NCBI GenBank assembly: GCA_017744735.1
Contig: JAGIAR010000007.1
Location: 310,001 to 374,000, forward strand
Direction of reading: 5' to 3'
Source: Novosphingobium sp.
GTDB taxonomy: Bacteria; Pseudomonadota; Alphaproteobacteria; Sphingomonadales; Sphingomonadaceae
DNA length: 64,000 nt
Below the pieces are notes generated by a model. It saw nothing but the letters and a program-made list of their open reading frames with translations, was not told the origin of the DNA and searched no databases. Below, in pieces: positions 48,982-59,115 of this stretch. Positions within the stretch are counted from its first letter, which is position 1. Every line of letters starts with the position of its first letter. The translations under genes and the position numbers were made by a program.

Positions 48982-49025
48982 GTTTTCCACACTTATCCAC
49001 CGCCAAAACGGCCGAAAGTGGATAA
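48982..49025. promoter_or_regulatory. Cluster of DnaA-box-like sites
   Basis: TTTTCCACA (48982-48990) is followed at once by CTTATCCACC (48991-49000), and GTGGATAAG (49017-49025) is the second site inverted. ACTTATCCAC/GTGGATAAGT is a perfect 10-bp inverted repeat. TTATCCAC is the core of the bacterial DnaA box, but no AT-rich unwinding region is visible beside it. Confidence 0.4.
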
Positions 49026-49099
49026 GTCGGGCTTGCGCGGCTTGCGCGACTCGGCTGCGAGGCGCAGCTTCAAGTCATCGGAAGACGCAGACCGGAACG

Positions 49100-49517
49100 C
49101 TCCTCGGACGGTGTAACAGCCTGAAAAGAAGCGGAAAAGTTGGAAGCTTTCGACGCGATGGCGAAAGCTGCGCGGCTTGGAAACAGGCATCATCGCATCG
49201 GTCTCCGGATTGATGCGTGGCCAGCGGAAGAGACGCGAAAGAGCGACATCGGTTTGGCCGGACGACCCGGCTCGGCGTGGATGGATCCGCCAAGGCTTCG
49301 GCCCCAACGGAACCAGGTGAAGCGCAGGGCCCCCGCGGGTCGACCGACCGCGGAACCGCCAGGCCGGAAGGAACGGTGCTTGCACCCGACCGACCCGCCT
49401 GACGGGACCGGCTGCCGGCGCGAGCGCCGGGCGACATAACCGCCCCTCGGGGTGGTGAAACGCCGGTGACGCGACCGGTGCAGTGAGGCCGGCGGCGACG
49501 CCGGCCTCATTTGTTTT
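49100..49517 (+). ncRNA. Candidate structured non-coding RNA downstream of argG
   Basis: The 940 bp between argG and rlpA has no convincing coding frame: the longest plus-strand frame (about 100 codons from a TTG at 49140) lacks the strong GC3 bias of real genes here. The segment is full of local inverted repeats (GCATCA...TGATGC, GCCGGCGCGAGCGCCGGGC, CACCCC-type pairs) and ends in a strong intrinsic terminator. I could not match it to RNase P, tmRNA, 6S or SRP RNA. The 5' boundary is a guess. Confidence 0.3.
49485..49517 (+). terminator. Strong rho-independent terminator
   Basis: A perfect 10-bp stem GAGGCCGGCG/CGCCGGCCTC with a GCGA tetraloop is followed by ATTTGTTTT. No gene stop lies within 500 bp upstream, so it ends a long argG 3' UTR or a separate RNA. 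Confidence 0.85.
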
Positions 49518-49840
49518 CCCGATTCCGACCATGGCCCCGGACATGGCCCCAACATCTCGGGCAATCCAACCCGACCCTTTCGATTCCCCCGCAGGCGACC
49601 TCCACACCGCGCCACCGCGGCGACCGAAACCCCGCCCGCGCGGGGCCCGGAAGCGGCATCCGACTCCGATCGGACCATCCTCATCCCCCGATTCAGCACG
49701 CTGAAGCGCGCTTGAGCTTGCTGGAAAACTCCTCCGTTCACCCGGTTTTGCGCTCGAATCCGCGACGAACCGAGGCCCGTCATCGACCAGCCGTTTCCCG
49801 TTAATGTTTCGCGCGGAAACATCGGCTAGGCGGCGCGGCG
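49518..49840. other. Gene-free stretch upstream of rlpA
   Basis: Nothing coding is seen. ATGTTTC-GCGCG-GAAACAT at 49804-49822 is a perfect 7-bp inverted repeat 18 bp before the rlpA start and could be an operator or leader hairpin. Confidence 0.35.
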
Positions 49841-50479
49841 ATGAGGGCAAACACCGCCATCCGCGCGAGCGCCGGCAAAACTCCCGATCACGGGGCCGCA
49901 CCGCTCGCGATCCGCAGCCGGATCGCCGGGCGCATCGCGCCCGCAGCCGCCGCGGCGCTGCTCCTCGGAGCGGCGGGCGCGAGCGTTCCCGGCAGCACCG
50001 CGCAGGCGGAAATCCAGGCTCCCCCGGCAAACGCACCCGCCTCCCCGCTCGTTCCCGCGCCGGTGCAATCGACCGGCTTCGACCAGGCCTTCGCCGCCTA
50101 TGCGACCGTCCCCGCCGCGTCTCCGCTGACCGACAGCACCCCTGACGCGTCTGCGGACGGCCCGCGGTTCGAGGATCCGGGCACGCCGATCGCGGGCGGC
50201 ACCGCCAGCTATTACGGCAACCAGTTCGCCGGCCACCGCACCGCCAGCGGCGAGCGCTTCGACCCCGCCGGCTTCACCGCCGCGCACCGCTCGCTCCCCT
50301 TCGGCAGCAAGGTCCGGGTGACCAACGCCCGCACCGGGGCCAGCGTGGTGGTGACGATCAACGATCGCGGGCCGTTTTCCCGCAACCGGGTGATCGACGT
50401 CTCGCAGGCCGCCGCGCGCCAGCTCGGCCTGATCGGCCCGGGCAGCGGCAAGGTCAGCCTAGCGGTGCTGGGCAGCTAG
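49841..50479 (+). CDS. rlpA: RlpA-like septal-ring lytic transglycosylase (double-psi beta-barrel)
   Basis: A 212-residue exported protein. A hydrophobic segment (AAAAALLLGAAGASVPGSTAQA) acts as a signal peptide without a lipobox, then a Pro/Ala-rich linker leads to a C-terminal double-psi beta-barrel: GTASYYGNQFAGHRTASGERFD, FTAAHRSLPFGSKVRVTN, VTINDRGPFSRNRVIDVS. RlpA enzymes cut naked glycan strands during division. The usual C-terminal SPOR domain is absent, so septal targeting by SPOR is not expected. Confidence 0.88.
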   Translation: MRANTAIRASAGKTPDHGAAPLAIRSRIAGRIAPAAAAALLLGAAGASVPGSTAQAEIQAPPANAPASPLVPAPVQSTGFDQAFAAYATVPAASPLTDSTPDASADGPRFEDPGTPIAGGTASYYGNQFAGHRTASGERFDPAGFTAAHRSLPFGSKVRVTNARTGASVVVTINDRGPFSRNRVIDVSQAAARQLGLIGPGSGKVSLAVLGS

Positions 50480-50516
50480 GCGCGTCAGGCGCGCACCCGT
50501 CCGCCGCTTGAGCGCG

Positions 50517-50560
50517 GAAGCCCTCCCCCAACCCCCTCCTCCGAAGAAGAGGGGGCTTCG
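50517..50560. repeat. CCTCCCCCAACCCC-type hairpin repeat, copy 1
   Basis: GAAGCCCTCCCCCAACCCC...GAGGGGGCTTC folds back on itself between the convergent rlpA and CHRD genes. Similar units lie at 51301 and 55309. Confidence 0.65.
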
Positions 50561-50568
50561 GGCCATCC

Positions 50569-51084
50569 TCACATCTTCTGCGCGGGGCCCTTGGTCTCGA
50601 GCTGGGCGCGCTCGAACCCGTCGGGGATCGCGGCGGTGTGGACGTTGACGTAATAGCCGGCCGGATTGGCGATCATCGCCTGGGCGATCTCGGGCTTCAC
50701 CGCCACGCAGCCGCCGCTCGAGCCGTCCTTCGGGGCGGCCAGCGCCACCACCGGCGCGCCGCTTTCGCCCGCCGCGCCCTTGTGGATATGCGCGGCGACC
50801 GCCCCGTCGAGCCCCGGGGCCGAGAGGATGTAGCACAGCTGGTCGGTCTTCGGGTCGAGCACGCCGGTGAAGCTGTCGTGGCTGCCCTGGCGCAGATCGG
50901 CGAAGAAGATCGGCTTGGTGTTCACGAAGGGCACGTCCATCGCCCACAGCGGCGCGGCGACCGGCGGCGGCGGCACGAACCCGGGAGGCGGCGCGCCCTG
51001 CGCGCTCGCGCCGCCCGCAACCGCGAGCATCCCGAGCCCGGTCGTGACGGCGGCGATGGCCTTCAGGCTGGCGAAACGGCGCAT
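50569..51084 (-). CDS. CHRD domain-containing exported protein (copy 1)
   Basis: A 171-residue protein with a signal peptide (AAVTTGLGMLAVAGGASAQ) and one CHRD domain: DSFTGVLDPKTDQLCYILS, DGAVAAHIHKGAAGESG, YYVNVHTAAIPDG. CHRD domains occur in chordin and in many secreted bacterial proteins of unknown role. ATG 51084 has a good AGGGAGAG ribosome-binding site. The same frame runs open upstream into the helix-turn-helix gene without a stop. A paralogue lies at 55364. Confidence 0.87.
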   Translation of the reverse strand: MRRFASLKAIAAVTTGLGMLAVAGGASAQGAPPPGFVPPPPVAAPLWAMDVPFVNTKPIFFADLRQGSHDSFTGVLDPKTDQLCYILSAPGLDGAVAAHIHKGAAGESGAPVVALAAPKDGSSGGCVAVKPEIAQAMIANPAGYYVNVHTAAIPDGFERAQLETKGPAQKM

Positions 51085-52533
51085 GCAAACTCTCCCTAAG
51101 TTGACTTTGCCCATATCATAGGCCGCCCCGCCAGCGGTGCAAGCGCGATTAGGGCTCCCGCGCCCGATCGGCGAAGCGGGAGCGCGCACGGCGGGCGTCG
51201 CAAGGGCGACGGGTGTGACGCATGTGACAGTGTCCTGGGAGAGAAAAGCCCGTTGGGCGCAGAGCCCGCCCCTCGGCCCTTCGCGCGGCCCGTCCCCGGG
51301 CCCCTCCCCCAGCCCCTCCCGCTCGCGGGAGGGGAGCGGAGCCTGCCGACCCGCGGGCGCGGCCGGTCGCGAAGGCGAGGGTCGGGGCGGGGAGGGTCGC
51401 GATTTCACCTCATACGGCAGGTCGTCGGGCACCGCATCCTCCGGACCCGCCATCAACGCGTCGACCCGCGCCAGCATCGCCGCGCGCTCCGCGTCCCAGT
51501 CCTCGCCCGCGCACTCCCGCGCATCGGCCCCGGCCTCCACCACCGCATCGCTGTCGGCCTCGCCCCACTCCGCCCCGCTGTCGGCAAGGGCCTCGTGCAG
51601 CGCCTCCTCGACCTCCCACTCGGCCGCGTCGGCCGCGGCCGCGACATAGTCCTCGCGCGCGCCCAGCCCCGCGCCCGCATCCCCCGCGAGCCCGGCCAGC
51701 AGCGCATCGAAATCCTCCGGCGCGTCGTCCTCGCGCGCCGCCGCACATTGGGCATCGAGCCGCCCGAGATGCGCGAGCAGCAGGCGCGAATCGTAGCGCC
51801 GCCGCCGCGCGATCTCCTCGCCGTGGTAATAGACCGCCTCCTCCACCCCCTCGATCGCGCGCTCGGCCAGCACCGCCTCGACATGGATCTGCGCCAGCCG
51901 CAGCGCCGCATCCCAGCAGCGCGCGAAGGCCGGATCGCGACGTCTGAAGCGATAGACGGTCTGCGGCGCGATCCGCTCGCGCGCACAGGCCAGGCGGACA
52001 TTGCCGTGCCCGGCGAGGTCGTCGCAGAAGCGGAGCTGGCGCGCGGGGGTGAAAACGCGCGGCCCGCCGGGCGCCGCAGCCGCCGCACCGAAGCGCGTTT
52101 CGCGCGAGGGGGTGAATTCGTCGTCCCGAACCCGACCGACTTCGCCGCCCCGAAGGGCCGGGATCGCGGGCGGCAAGGTGGAACGGTCAGGCTCGGGCTC
52201 GGGCCCATCCCCTACCCCGTCCCCGGGCCTGTCCCGAGCGGCCGGCCTCCGGCCAGCCGAAGGGCGGGAGGGGAGCGAGACGTGCGCCCCCGGATTTGTT
52301 CCGGGGGAACCGGTCGCAGCGGGGTGGGCCACTTCGTCAAGCACGCAGGCCTCAGCCTCGGCCTCAGCCCGCCGCGCCGCCCTGGCCGCGGCCCGCGCGG
52401 CAGCCTCGGCGGCGGCCTCCGCCTCGGCCTCGGCCTGCCACCGGCCCTGGGACTGGAACACCGCCCTGCCCGCCGAACTGGCCGGGCGGCCGTCCTGCGG
52501 AGCGAGCGGGAAGAGATGGGATGTGTGGGTCAT
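51085..52533 (-). CDS. Helix-turn-helix protein resembling phage terminase small subunits, no stop codon before the CHRD gene
   Basis: A family common in sphingomonads: FTPARQLRFCDDLAGHGNVRLACARE followed by IAPQTVYRFRRRDPAFARCWDAALRLAQ, a terminase-small-subunit-like HTH, then AERAIEGVEEAVYYHGEEIARRRRYDSRLLLAHL. The N-terminus is a long Glu/Ala repeat, and both flanks of the HTH core are translated from GC-rich repeats. From 52533 the frame has no stop until 50569, so a caller may report one 654-codon gene. No other phage genes are nearby. The end given here is only the point where the CHRD start takes over. Confidence 0.55.
51212..51230. repeat. GGTGTGACGCATGTGACAG motif
   Basis: This is the reverse complement of the 41345-41363 element with one mismatch, inside the open frame leading into the CHRD gene. 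Confidence 0.6.
51301..51336. repeat. CCTCCCCCAGCCCC-type hairpin repeat, copy 2
   Basis: CCCCTCCCCCAGCCCCTCCC and GGGAGGGGAG flank a short GCTCGC loop. It is related to 50517 and 55309. Confidence 0.65.
52286..52310. repeat. CCCCGGATTTGTTCCGGGGG hairpin
   Basis: A near-perfect palindrome of the GTTCCGGG family (also at 41121 and 54988). It lies inside the N-terminal part of the HTH reading frame. Confidence 0.6.
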
Positions 52534-52623
52534 GGTTCGCCTCGGTTTGTGGGAGGGGAACCGGGTTAGGTAGGCAGATCGGGGCGTGTAGGAAAATGGT
52601 TTTTCGTTTCACACGGCACCCGG

Positions 52624-54516
52624 TTACAACTCGTGAAGTTTAGTATGCAGTCCATCTATGACGGCGCCCGAGCGGGCTGCGAAAACCGGCCCAAGGTCCA
52701 ATATTTCGCGCTTTGCAAGCTGCTCCTGAAAAAATCGAGAAACTGCTTTCTTAGAAAGCTTATCAGTACCCAAATGGCTGGACATTATTTCTCGTGCTTC
52801 GCCATCCAAAAGGCCTTCAATCTCGCTCAGCCCCTCATCAAAATCACTGAGACAGCAGATTGCTTCGGAGCGCGCACCGTGGTCCAGCGCGTATCTATCA
52901 CGCTCTTTCAACCCAGCATTATCGCTATCCAACATAAATATAAACTTTGTCCCCCATGTCGCGCCGAGCGCAATCAGCGCTCCAAAAGTTCCAGATCCCG
53001 TCGCTGGAATTAATCTAATACTTTCCTTGTTCAACAATTTCATAGCGTATCTTATTATATAATAATCTGACTTCCCCTCAACTATTACGCTTGGAATCGA
53101 TATATCAAATTTACTTGGAACAACTTCTATTCTATCAACTATTGGCTGAAAGTAGCTCGTTTCCGAGGGGTGCTCATTCACAAACAAACGATACAATTGT
53201 GCCTTTATATCCAAGGAGTCATCTTCAATAACGGCAGAATCGACAACACTTGTTTCCGGCGCATCCGCAGCGTTAGTAACAATAAAAGTTTGCTCCAGCC
53301 AGTCGGGGCTGATCATGTAGTGCGAATGAGTGCTATACATGAGCATGTTATCGCCAGTAGCGATCTCCGGAAAACTCTCGATAAGCCGCTCTTGGGCGGC
53401 CGAATGGAGGTTTGCGGCAGGCTCATCAAATAAGAATAGTACCGGCCTATCTTCGCTGCGTTTAGTTCGAAATTGAGTAAACAAAAGGAATGCAAAAAAC
53501 CATCTGAATCCGAGAGAGCGGTCCTGAATAGGAAATCTCCGAATTCCATCTTTAATTTCGAGGGATACGTACAAATCATGATCATCAGAATCGGAAAACG
53601 ATTTTGTTTCTTTATGATATTTTCGACCCTGCTCGACCCCAAATTGCACAGCGATCTCCTTCCCTCCGACATCCTCCCTAAATATCTTATTCCATTTTCC
53701 AAAAACAGCATCCGTAATTGTTTCCGAAGCCTGATCTATAATCTGTTGAACACGGGAACGATCATCATTGGTTGACCAAAGACTAAAAAATTCCATCCAC
53801 CCCTTTTTGTATTTCTCATCCCTTATCCTACGAGTTAAATCTTTAAGATCATAGGGAACACGGCCAGCAGAAAGTACATCCTCAAACATCTTGCGATATA
53901 CCCAGTCATTAGATTCCGGTCGCTGAGTTATATATATTCTTTTAGGAAAATCAAATATGAAGCTGTCATGGTAAGCAATGTCTGGAGTGAAACTCCAGAG
54001 ACATTGGTATACATCATCATAAAGAGATTTATCTATTAGCCTCTTCTTTCTTGCTCCTTTAGCTTTCGCGGGAAGATCAAAATCAAATTTGTTTTCTGTT
54101 CTGATGTAATCACCTCTTTCAAAAATATCATACCTCTTTAATATAAATTTGTCTGGAATGTCGTTTGGATCGACAGAAAGGTCGACCTCACCTTTTATCA
54201 TCTCAGCGATATCTTTCTTATCGCTGTGTGTAACAGAAACTGTTGCTTCCACCGAAATCTCGCCTGTAAAGCGGGCTAGGAGATGCCTGGGAAGCCTATC
54301 TTTTGCAGCCTCTTCGTCACGCTTTGTCGTATCTCGTCGAAGGGTCTTGGTTCGATAGTCGGGTGAAAAACTGTGAATTGCCTCAAGAATAGTTGTCTTT
54401 CCGCTCTCATTGAGACCGACGAGAGAGAACACATTCGCCCCGGTAGAAGAGGTGAGATCAACCTCCGTGTCCTTAATACCCCTGAAATTGCGAATTCGAA
54501 ATTTAAGATACCGCAT
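52624..54516 (-). CDS. OLD-family ATP-dependent nuclease (AAA ATPase plus TOPRIM)
   Basis: A 630-residue protein. The N-terminal ABC-type ATPase has Walker A GLNESGKTT (34-42), a Walker B FLFDEPAANLH and a STHSHYM switch; the C-terminal TOPRIM nuclease has Glu480 in VIVEGKSDYY and Asp530-Ser-Asp532 in MLDSDNAG, plus a later acidic FDEGLSEIEG. All key residues are present. OLD proteins act in phage exclusion or nucleic-acid processing; no GajB-like helicase and no reverse transcriptase is adjacent, so this is a solo (class 1-like) candidate. The gene is strikingly AT-rich, so it was probably acquired. ATG 54516 follows GGAGGGG. Confidence 0.87.
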   Translation of the reverse strand: MRYLKFRIRNFRGIKDTEVDLTSSTGANVFSLVGLNESGKTTILEAIHSFSPDYRTKTLRRDTTKRDEEAAKDRLPRHLLARFTGEISVEATVSVTHSDKKDIAEMIKGEVDLSVDPNDIPDKFILKRYDIFERGDYIRTENKFDFDLPAKAKGARKKRLIDKSLYDDVYQCLWSFTPDIAYHDSFIFDFPKRIYITQRPESNDWVYRKMFEDVLSAGRVPYDLKDLTRRIRDEKYKKGWMEFFSLWSTNDDRSRVQQIIDQASETITDAVFGKWNKIFREDVGGKEIAVQFGVEQGRKYHKETKSFSDSDDHDLYVSLEIKDGIRRFPIQDRSLGFRWFFAFLLFTQFRTKRSEDRPVLFLFDEPAANLHSAAQERLIESFPEIATGDNMLMYSTHSHYMISPDWLEQTFIVTNAADAPETSVVDSAVIEDDSLDIKAQLYRLFVNEHPSETSYFQPIVDRIEVVPSKFDISIPSVIVEGKSDYYIIRYAMKLLNKESIRLIPATGSGTFGALIALGATWGTKFIFMLDSDNAGLKERDRYALDHGARSEAICCLSDFDEGLSEIEGLLDGEAREIMSSHLGTDKLSKKAVSRFFQEQLAKREILDLGPVFAARSGAVIDGLHTKLHEL

Positions 54517-54592
54517 GGGCCCCTCCAATAGAGGGCCATTTAAGAACAATTGCGCCATTTCGGTCAAGTTTGGCGATCGTTGAGCAGCACCC

Positions 54593-54976
54593 TCACCTCC
54601 GCAAAACCCGCTCCATCGCCCACCCCTTCGCCAGCTCGTCGACCAATTTGTCGAGATAGCGCACCTCCCGCATCACCGGGTCTTCGACCTCCTCCACCCG
54701 CACGCCGCAGACCGTGCCGGTGATCGCCAGCCGCGCGGGGTTGGGCGCCGGGGCCTGGGTGAAGAATTCGCCGGTCGGGGTGCCCGCTTCGAGCGCGGCG
54801 GCGAGGCTCGTGTCACTGTGGCCGGTCAGCCAGCGGATCGCCGCGTCGAGCTCGGCCCGGCTGCGGCCCTTGCGCTCCAGTTTGGCGAGCAGCGCCGGAT
54901 AGAGCTTGGCGAAGGGCATCGCATAGAGGCGCTGCGCGTTCTGCTGCTGGCGGTCGGTCATGGTGGCGGCGGCCAT
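54593..54976 (-). CDS. DUF2200 domain-containing protein
   Basis: A 127-residue protein matching DUF2200 over its length: YAMPFAKLYPALLAKLERKGRSRAELDAAIRWLTG, FFTQAPAPNPARLAITGTVCGVRVEEVEDP, and RYLDKLVDELAKGWAME. The function is unknown. ATG 54976 follows GGAGGA. Its composition is native, unlike the neighbouring OLD gene, which lies downstream on the same strand. Confidence 0.9.
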   Translation of the reverse strand: MAAATMTDRQQQNAQRLYAMPFAKLYPALLAKLERKGRSRAELDAAIRWLTGHSDTSLAAALEAGTPTGEFFTQAPAPNPARLAITGTVCGVRVEEVEDPVMREVRYLDKLVDELAKGWAMERVLRR

Positions 54977-54987
54977 GGGCTCCTCCC

Positions 54988-55343
54988 TGTCGCCCCGGAC
55001 CGGTTCCGGGGCCGCGCTCGCATGCTTTTCGCGCAAAGACGCGAAGAACGCAAAGCGGCTGGGCGGTGAACGCCCCCTTCCCCTATTCTTCGCGCCTTTG
55101 CGGCTTTGCGCGAAATTGCTCCCCCTTGCGGGAGAGGACACGCAGGCTTTCTGCCGCAGGCAGCCAGCCGGAGTTGGAGAGGGGTTCCGCGCCCTGCCTC
55201 GGCCCCCTCTCCAAGCTGCGTTAGGCGCTGGCGCGCCAAACTGCGCTATCCTCTCCCGCGAGGGGAGAGGAGCCGGGTGTTTGGCCGCGTCCTGTCGCTG
55301 GTGCGGGAGGCCCTCCCCCAACCCCTCCCTCAAGGGAGGGGAG
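54988..55343. repeat. Intergenic repeat cluster (four different elements)
   Basis: The 387 bp upstream of the DUF2200 gene are almost entirely repeats: CCCCGGACCGGTTCCGGGG at 54993-55011; a long inverted pair TTTTCGCGCAAAGACGCG (55026) / CGCCTTTGCGGCTTTGCGCG (55093) read outward to 55115; a GGGAGAGGA-type pair around 55129 and 55250; and the CCTCCCCCAACCCCTCCC hairpin at 55309-55343. No gene is seen. Confidence 0.6.
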
Positions 55344-55363
55344 AAGGAGGCAGCGGTTCGGCG

Positions 55364-55855
55364 CTATTTGCGCATGAGCTGCGCGCGGATCGCGCCGCCG
55401 GGGAAGGCGGCGGTGTGGACGTTGACGTAATAGTCGGCCGGGTGCGCGACCAGGTCGGCGGCGAGGTCCGGGGTGACCGGGGCGCAGGCGGCGGCGTGCA
55501 GCGTGGTGGGGGTCTGCAGCATGATCACCGGCGGGCCGGCCACGCCCGCGGCGCCCTTGTGGACGTGGGCGGCGGTCGGCGTGCCGATCCCGGCCACGCC
55601 GAGATCGTAGCAGGCCTGCTGCTTGGCGGCATCGACCCACAGCACGAATTCGCCCGAGCCCTTGGGATCGCCCTTGGGCACTTCGCCGTGGCCGTCGAGC
55701 GTGCCGGTGAGCGCGACGCCGGTGTGGGTCTTGCCGTCGAGGGTCTTGGCGCCCTGCGCGCCCGAGGCGAGCGCGAAGACGCCGAGGCCGAGCGCCAGGG
55801 CGGGGATCAGGGTGGGGGCGGAACGGGCGGTGCGGGCTGCGGGGTGCTGGTGCAT
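55364..55855 (-). CDS. CHRD domain-containing exported protein (copy 2)
   Basis: A 163-residue paralogue of the product at 50569. A signal peptide (ALALGLGVFALASGAQGAK) precedes a CHRD domain: VALTGTLDGHGEVPKGDPKGSG, TAAHVHKGAAGVAGPPV, YYVNVHTAAFPGGAIRAQL, which is a closer match to the CHRD consensus (it contains GEVP) than copy 1. The two paralogues flank the HTH/OLD/DUF2200 segment in the same orientation. Confidence 0.88.
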   Translation of the reverse strand: MHQHPAARTARSAPTLIPALALGLGVFALASGAQGAKTLDGKTHTGVALTGTLDGHGEVPKGDPKGSGEFVLWVDAAKQQACYDLGVAGIGTPTAAHVHKGAAGVAGPPVIMLQTPTTLHAAACAPVTPDLAADLVAHPADYYVNVHTAAFPGGAIRAQLMRK

Positions 55856-55981
55856 GGGAGCTCTCCTGTCGGCGAGGCCGGCGGCGCTCCGGGGAAAGGG
55901 GCTTTCCGGACACGCACCGGCCTGCCCTTCCCCAACGGACGGACCGGCAGGGCGTTCCGGAGGCGCGCCGGCCGGGGTGAG

Positions 55982-58882
<2,901 letters not shown>

Positions 58883-58952
58883 TGGCGGCGATGTGGGGGC
58901 TCGAAGGGTGAGAGTCCAGAGGCAGCCGGGCGCGGCCCCTGATCCGGAGTTT

Positions 58953-58967
58953 GTTCCGCAAATGTTC
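58953..58967 (-). promoter_or_regulatory. LexA (SOS) box of uvrA
   Basis: GTTC, CGCAAAT, GTTC on the plus strand (GAAC-N7-GAAC in the uvrA direction) matches the alphaproteobacterial LexA operator exactly and sits about 70 bp upstream of the uvrA start. Confidence 0.87.
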
Positions 58968-59115
58968 GCAGGTGTCAACCGGGTTCGCCGCATTCTCCCG
59001 TATGCAGAGCCCGCCCGCACGCTGCCTCAGGCGCCGGGCAAGAGCACACGCCAATTTCCGCCGAGGGATATAGGGCAAATGGCGCAGCCAGCGCCTCTTG
59101 CGAGCCTCCAACGCC

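Noticed and set aside
48982..49025. Chromosomal replication origin
   Set aside because: Only three DnaA-box-like sites are present and there is no AT-rich unwinding element or origin-associated gene (dnaA, hemE, parAB) nearby; kept only as a DnaA-site finding.
49140..49439. A 99-codon protein after argG starting at TTG
   Set aside because: Third-position base use is not GC-biased as in real genes here, there is no ribosome-binding site, and the region is rich in inverted repeats; a structured RNA fits better.
49100..49517. RNase P RNA, tmRNA or 6S RNA
   Set aside because: The conserved GAGGAAAGTCCGGGC-type RNase P core, tmRNA ends and tag-coding block, and a 6S-like long central bubble were all looked for by eye and not found.
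51085..52533. Prophage remnant
   Set aside because: Only a terminase-small-subunit-like HTH is present. No large terminase, portal, capsid, integrase or attachment-site duplication is seen, and this HTH family is common outside phages in sphingomonads.
52624..54516. Gabija system (GajA/GajB)
   Set aside because: GajA is an OLD-type protein, but no UvrD-like GajB helicase lies on either side. I treat the gene as a solo OLD nuclease.
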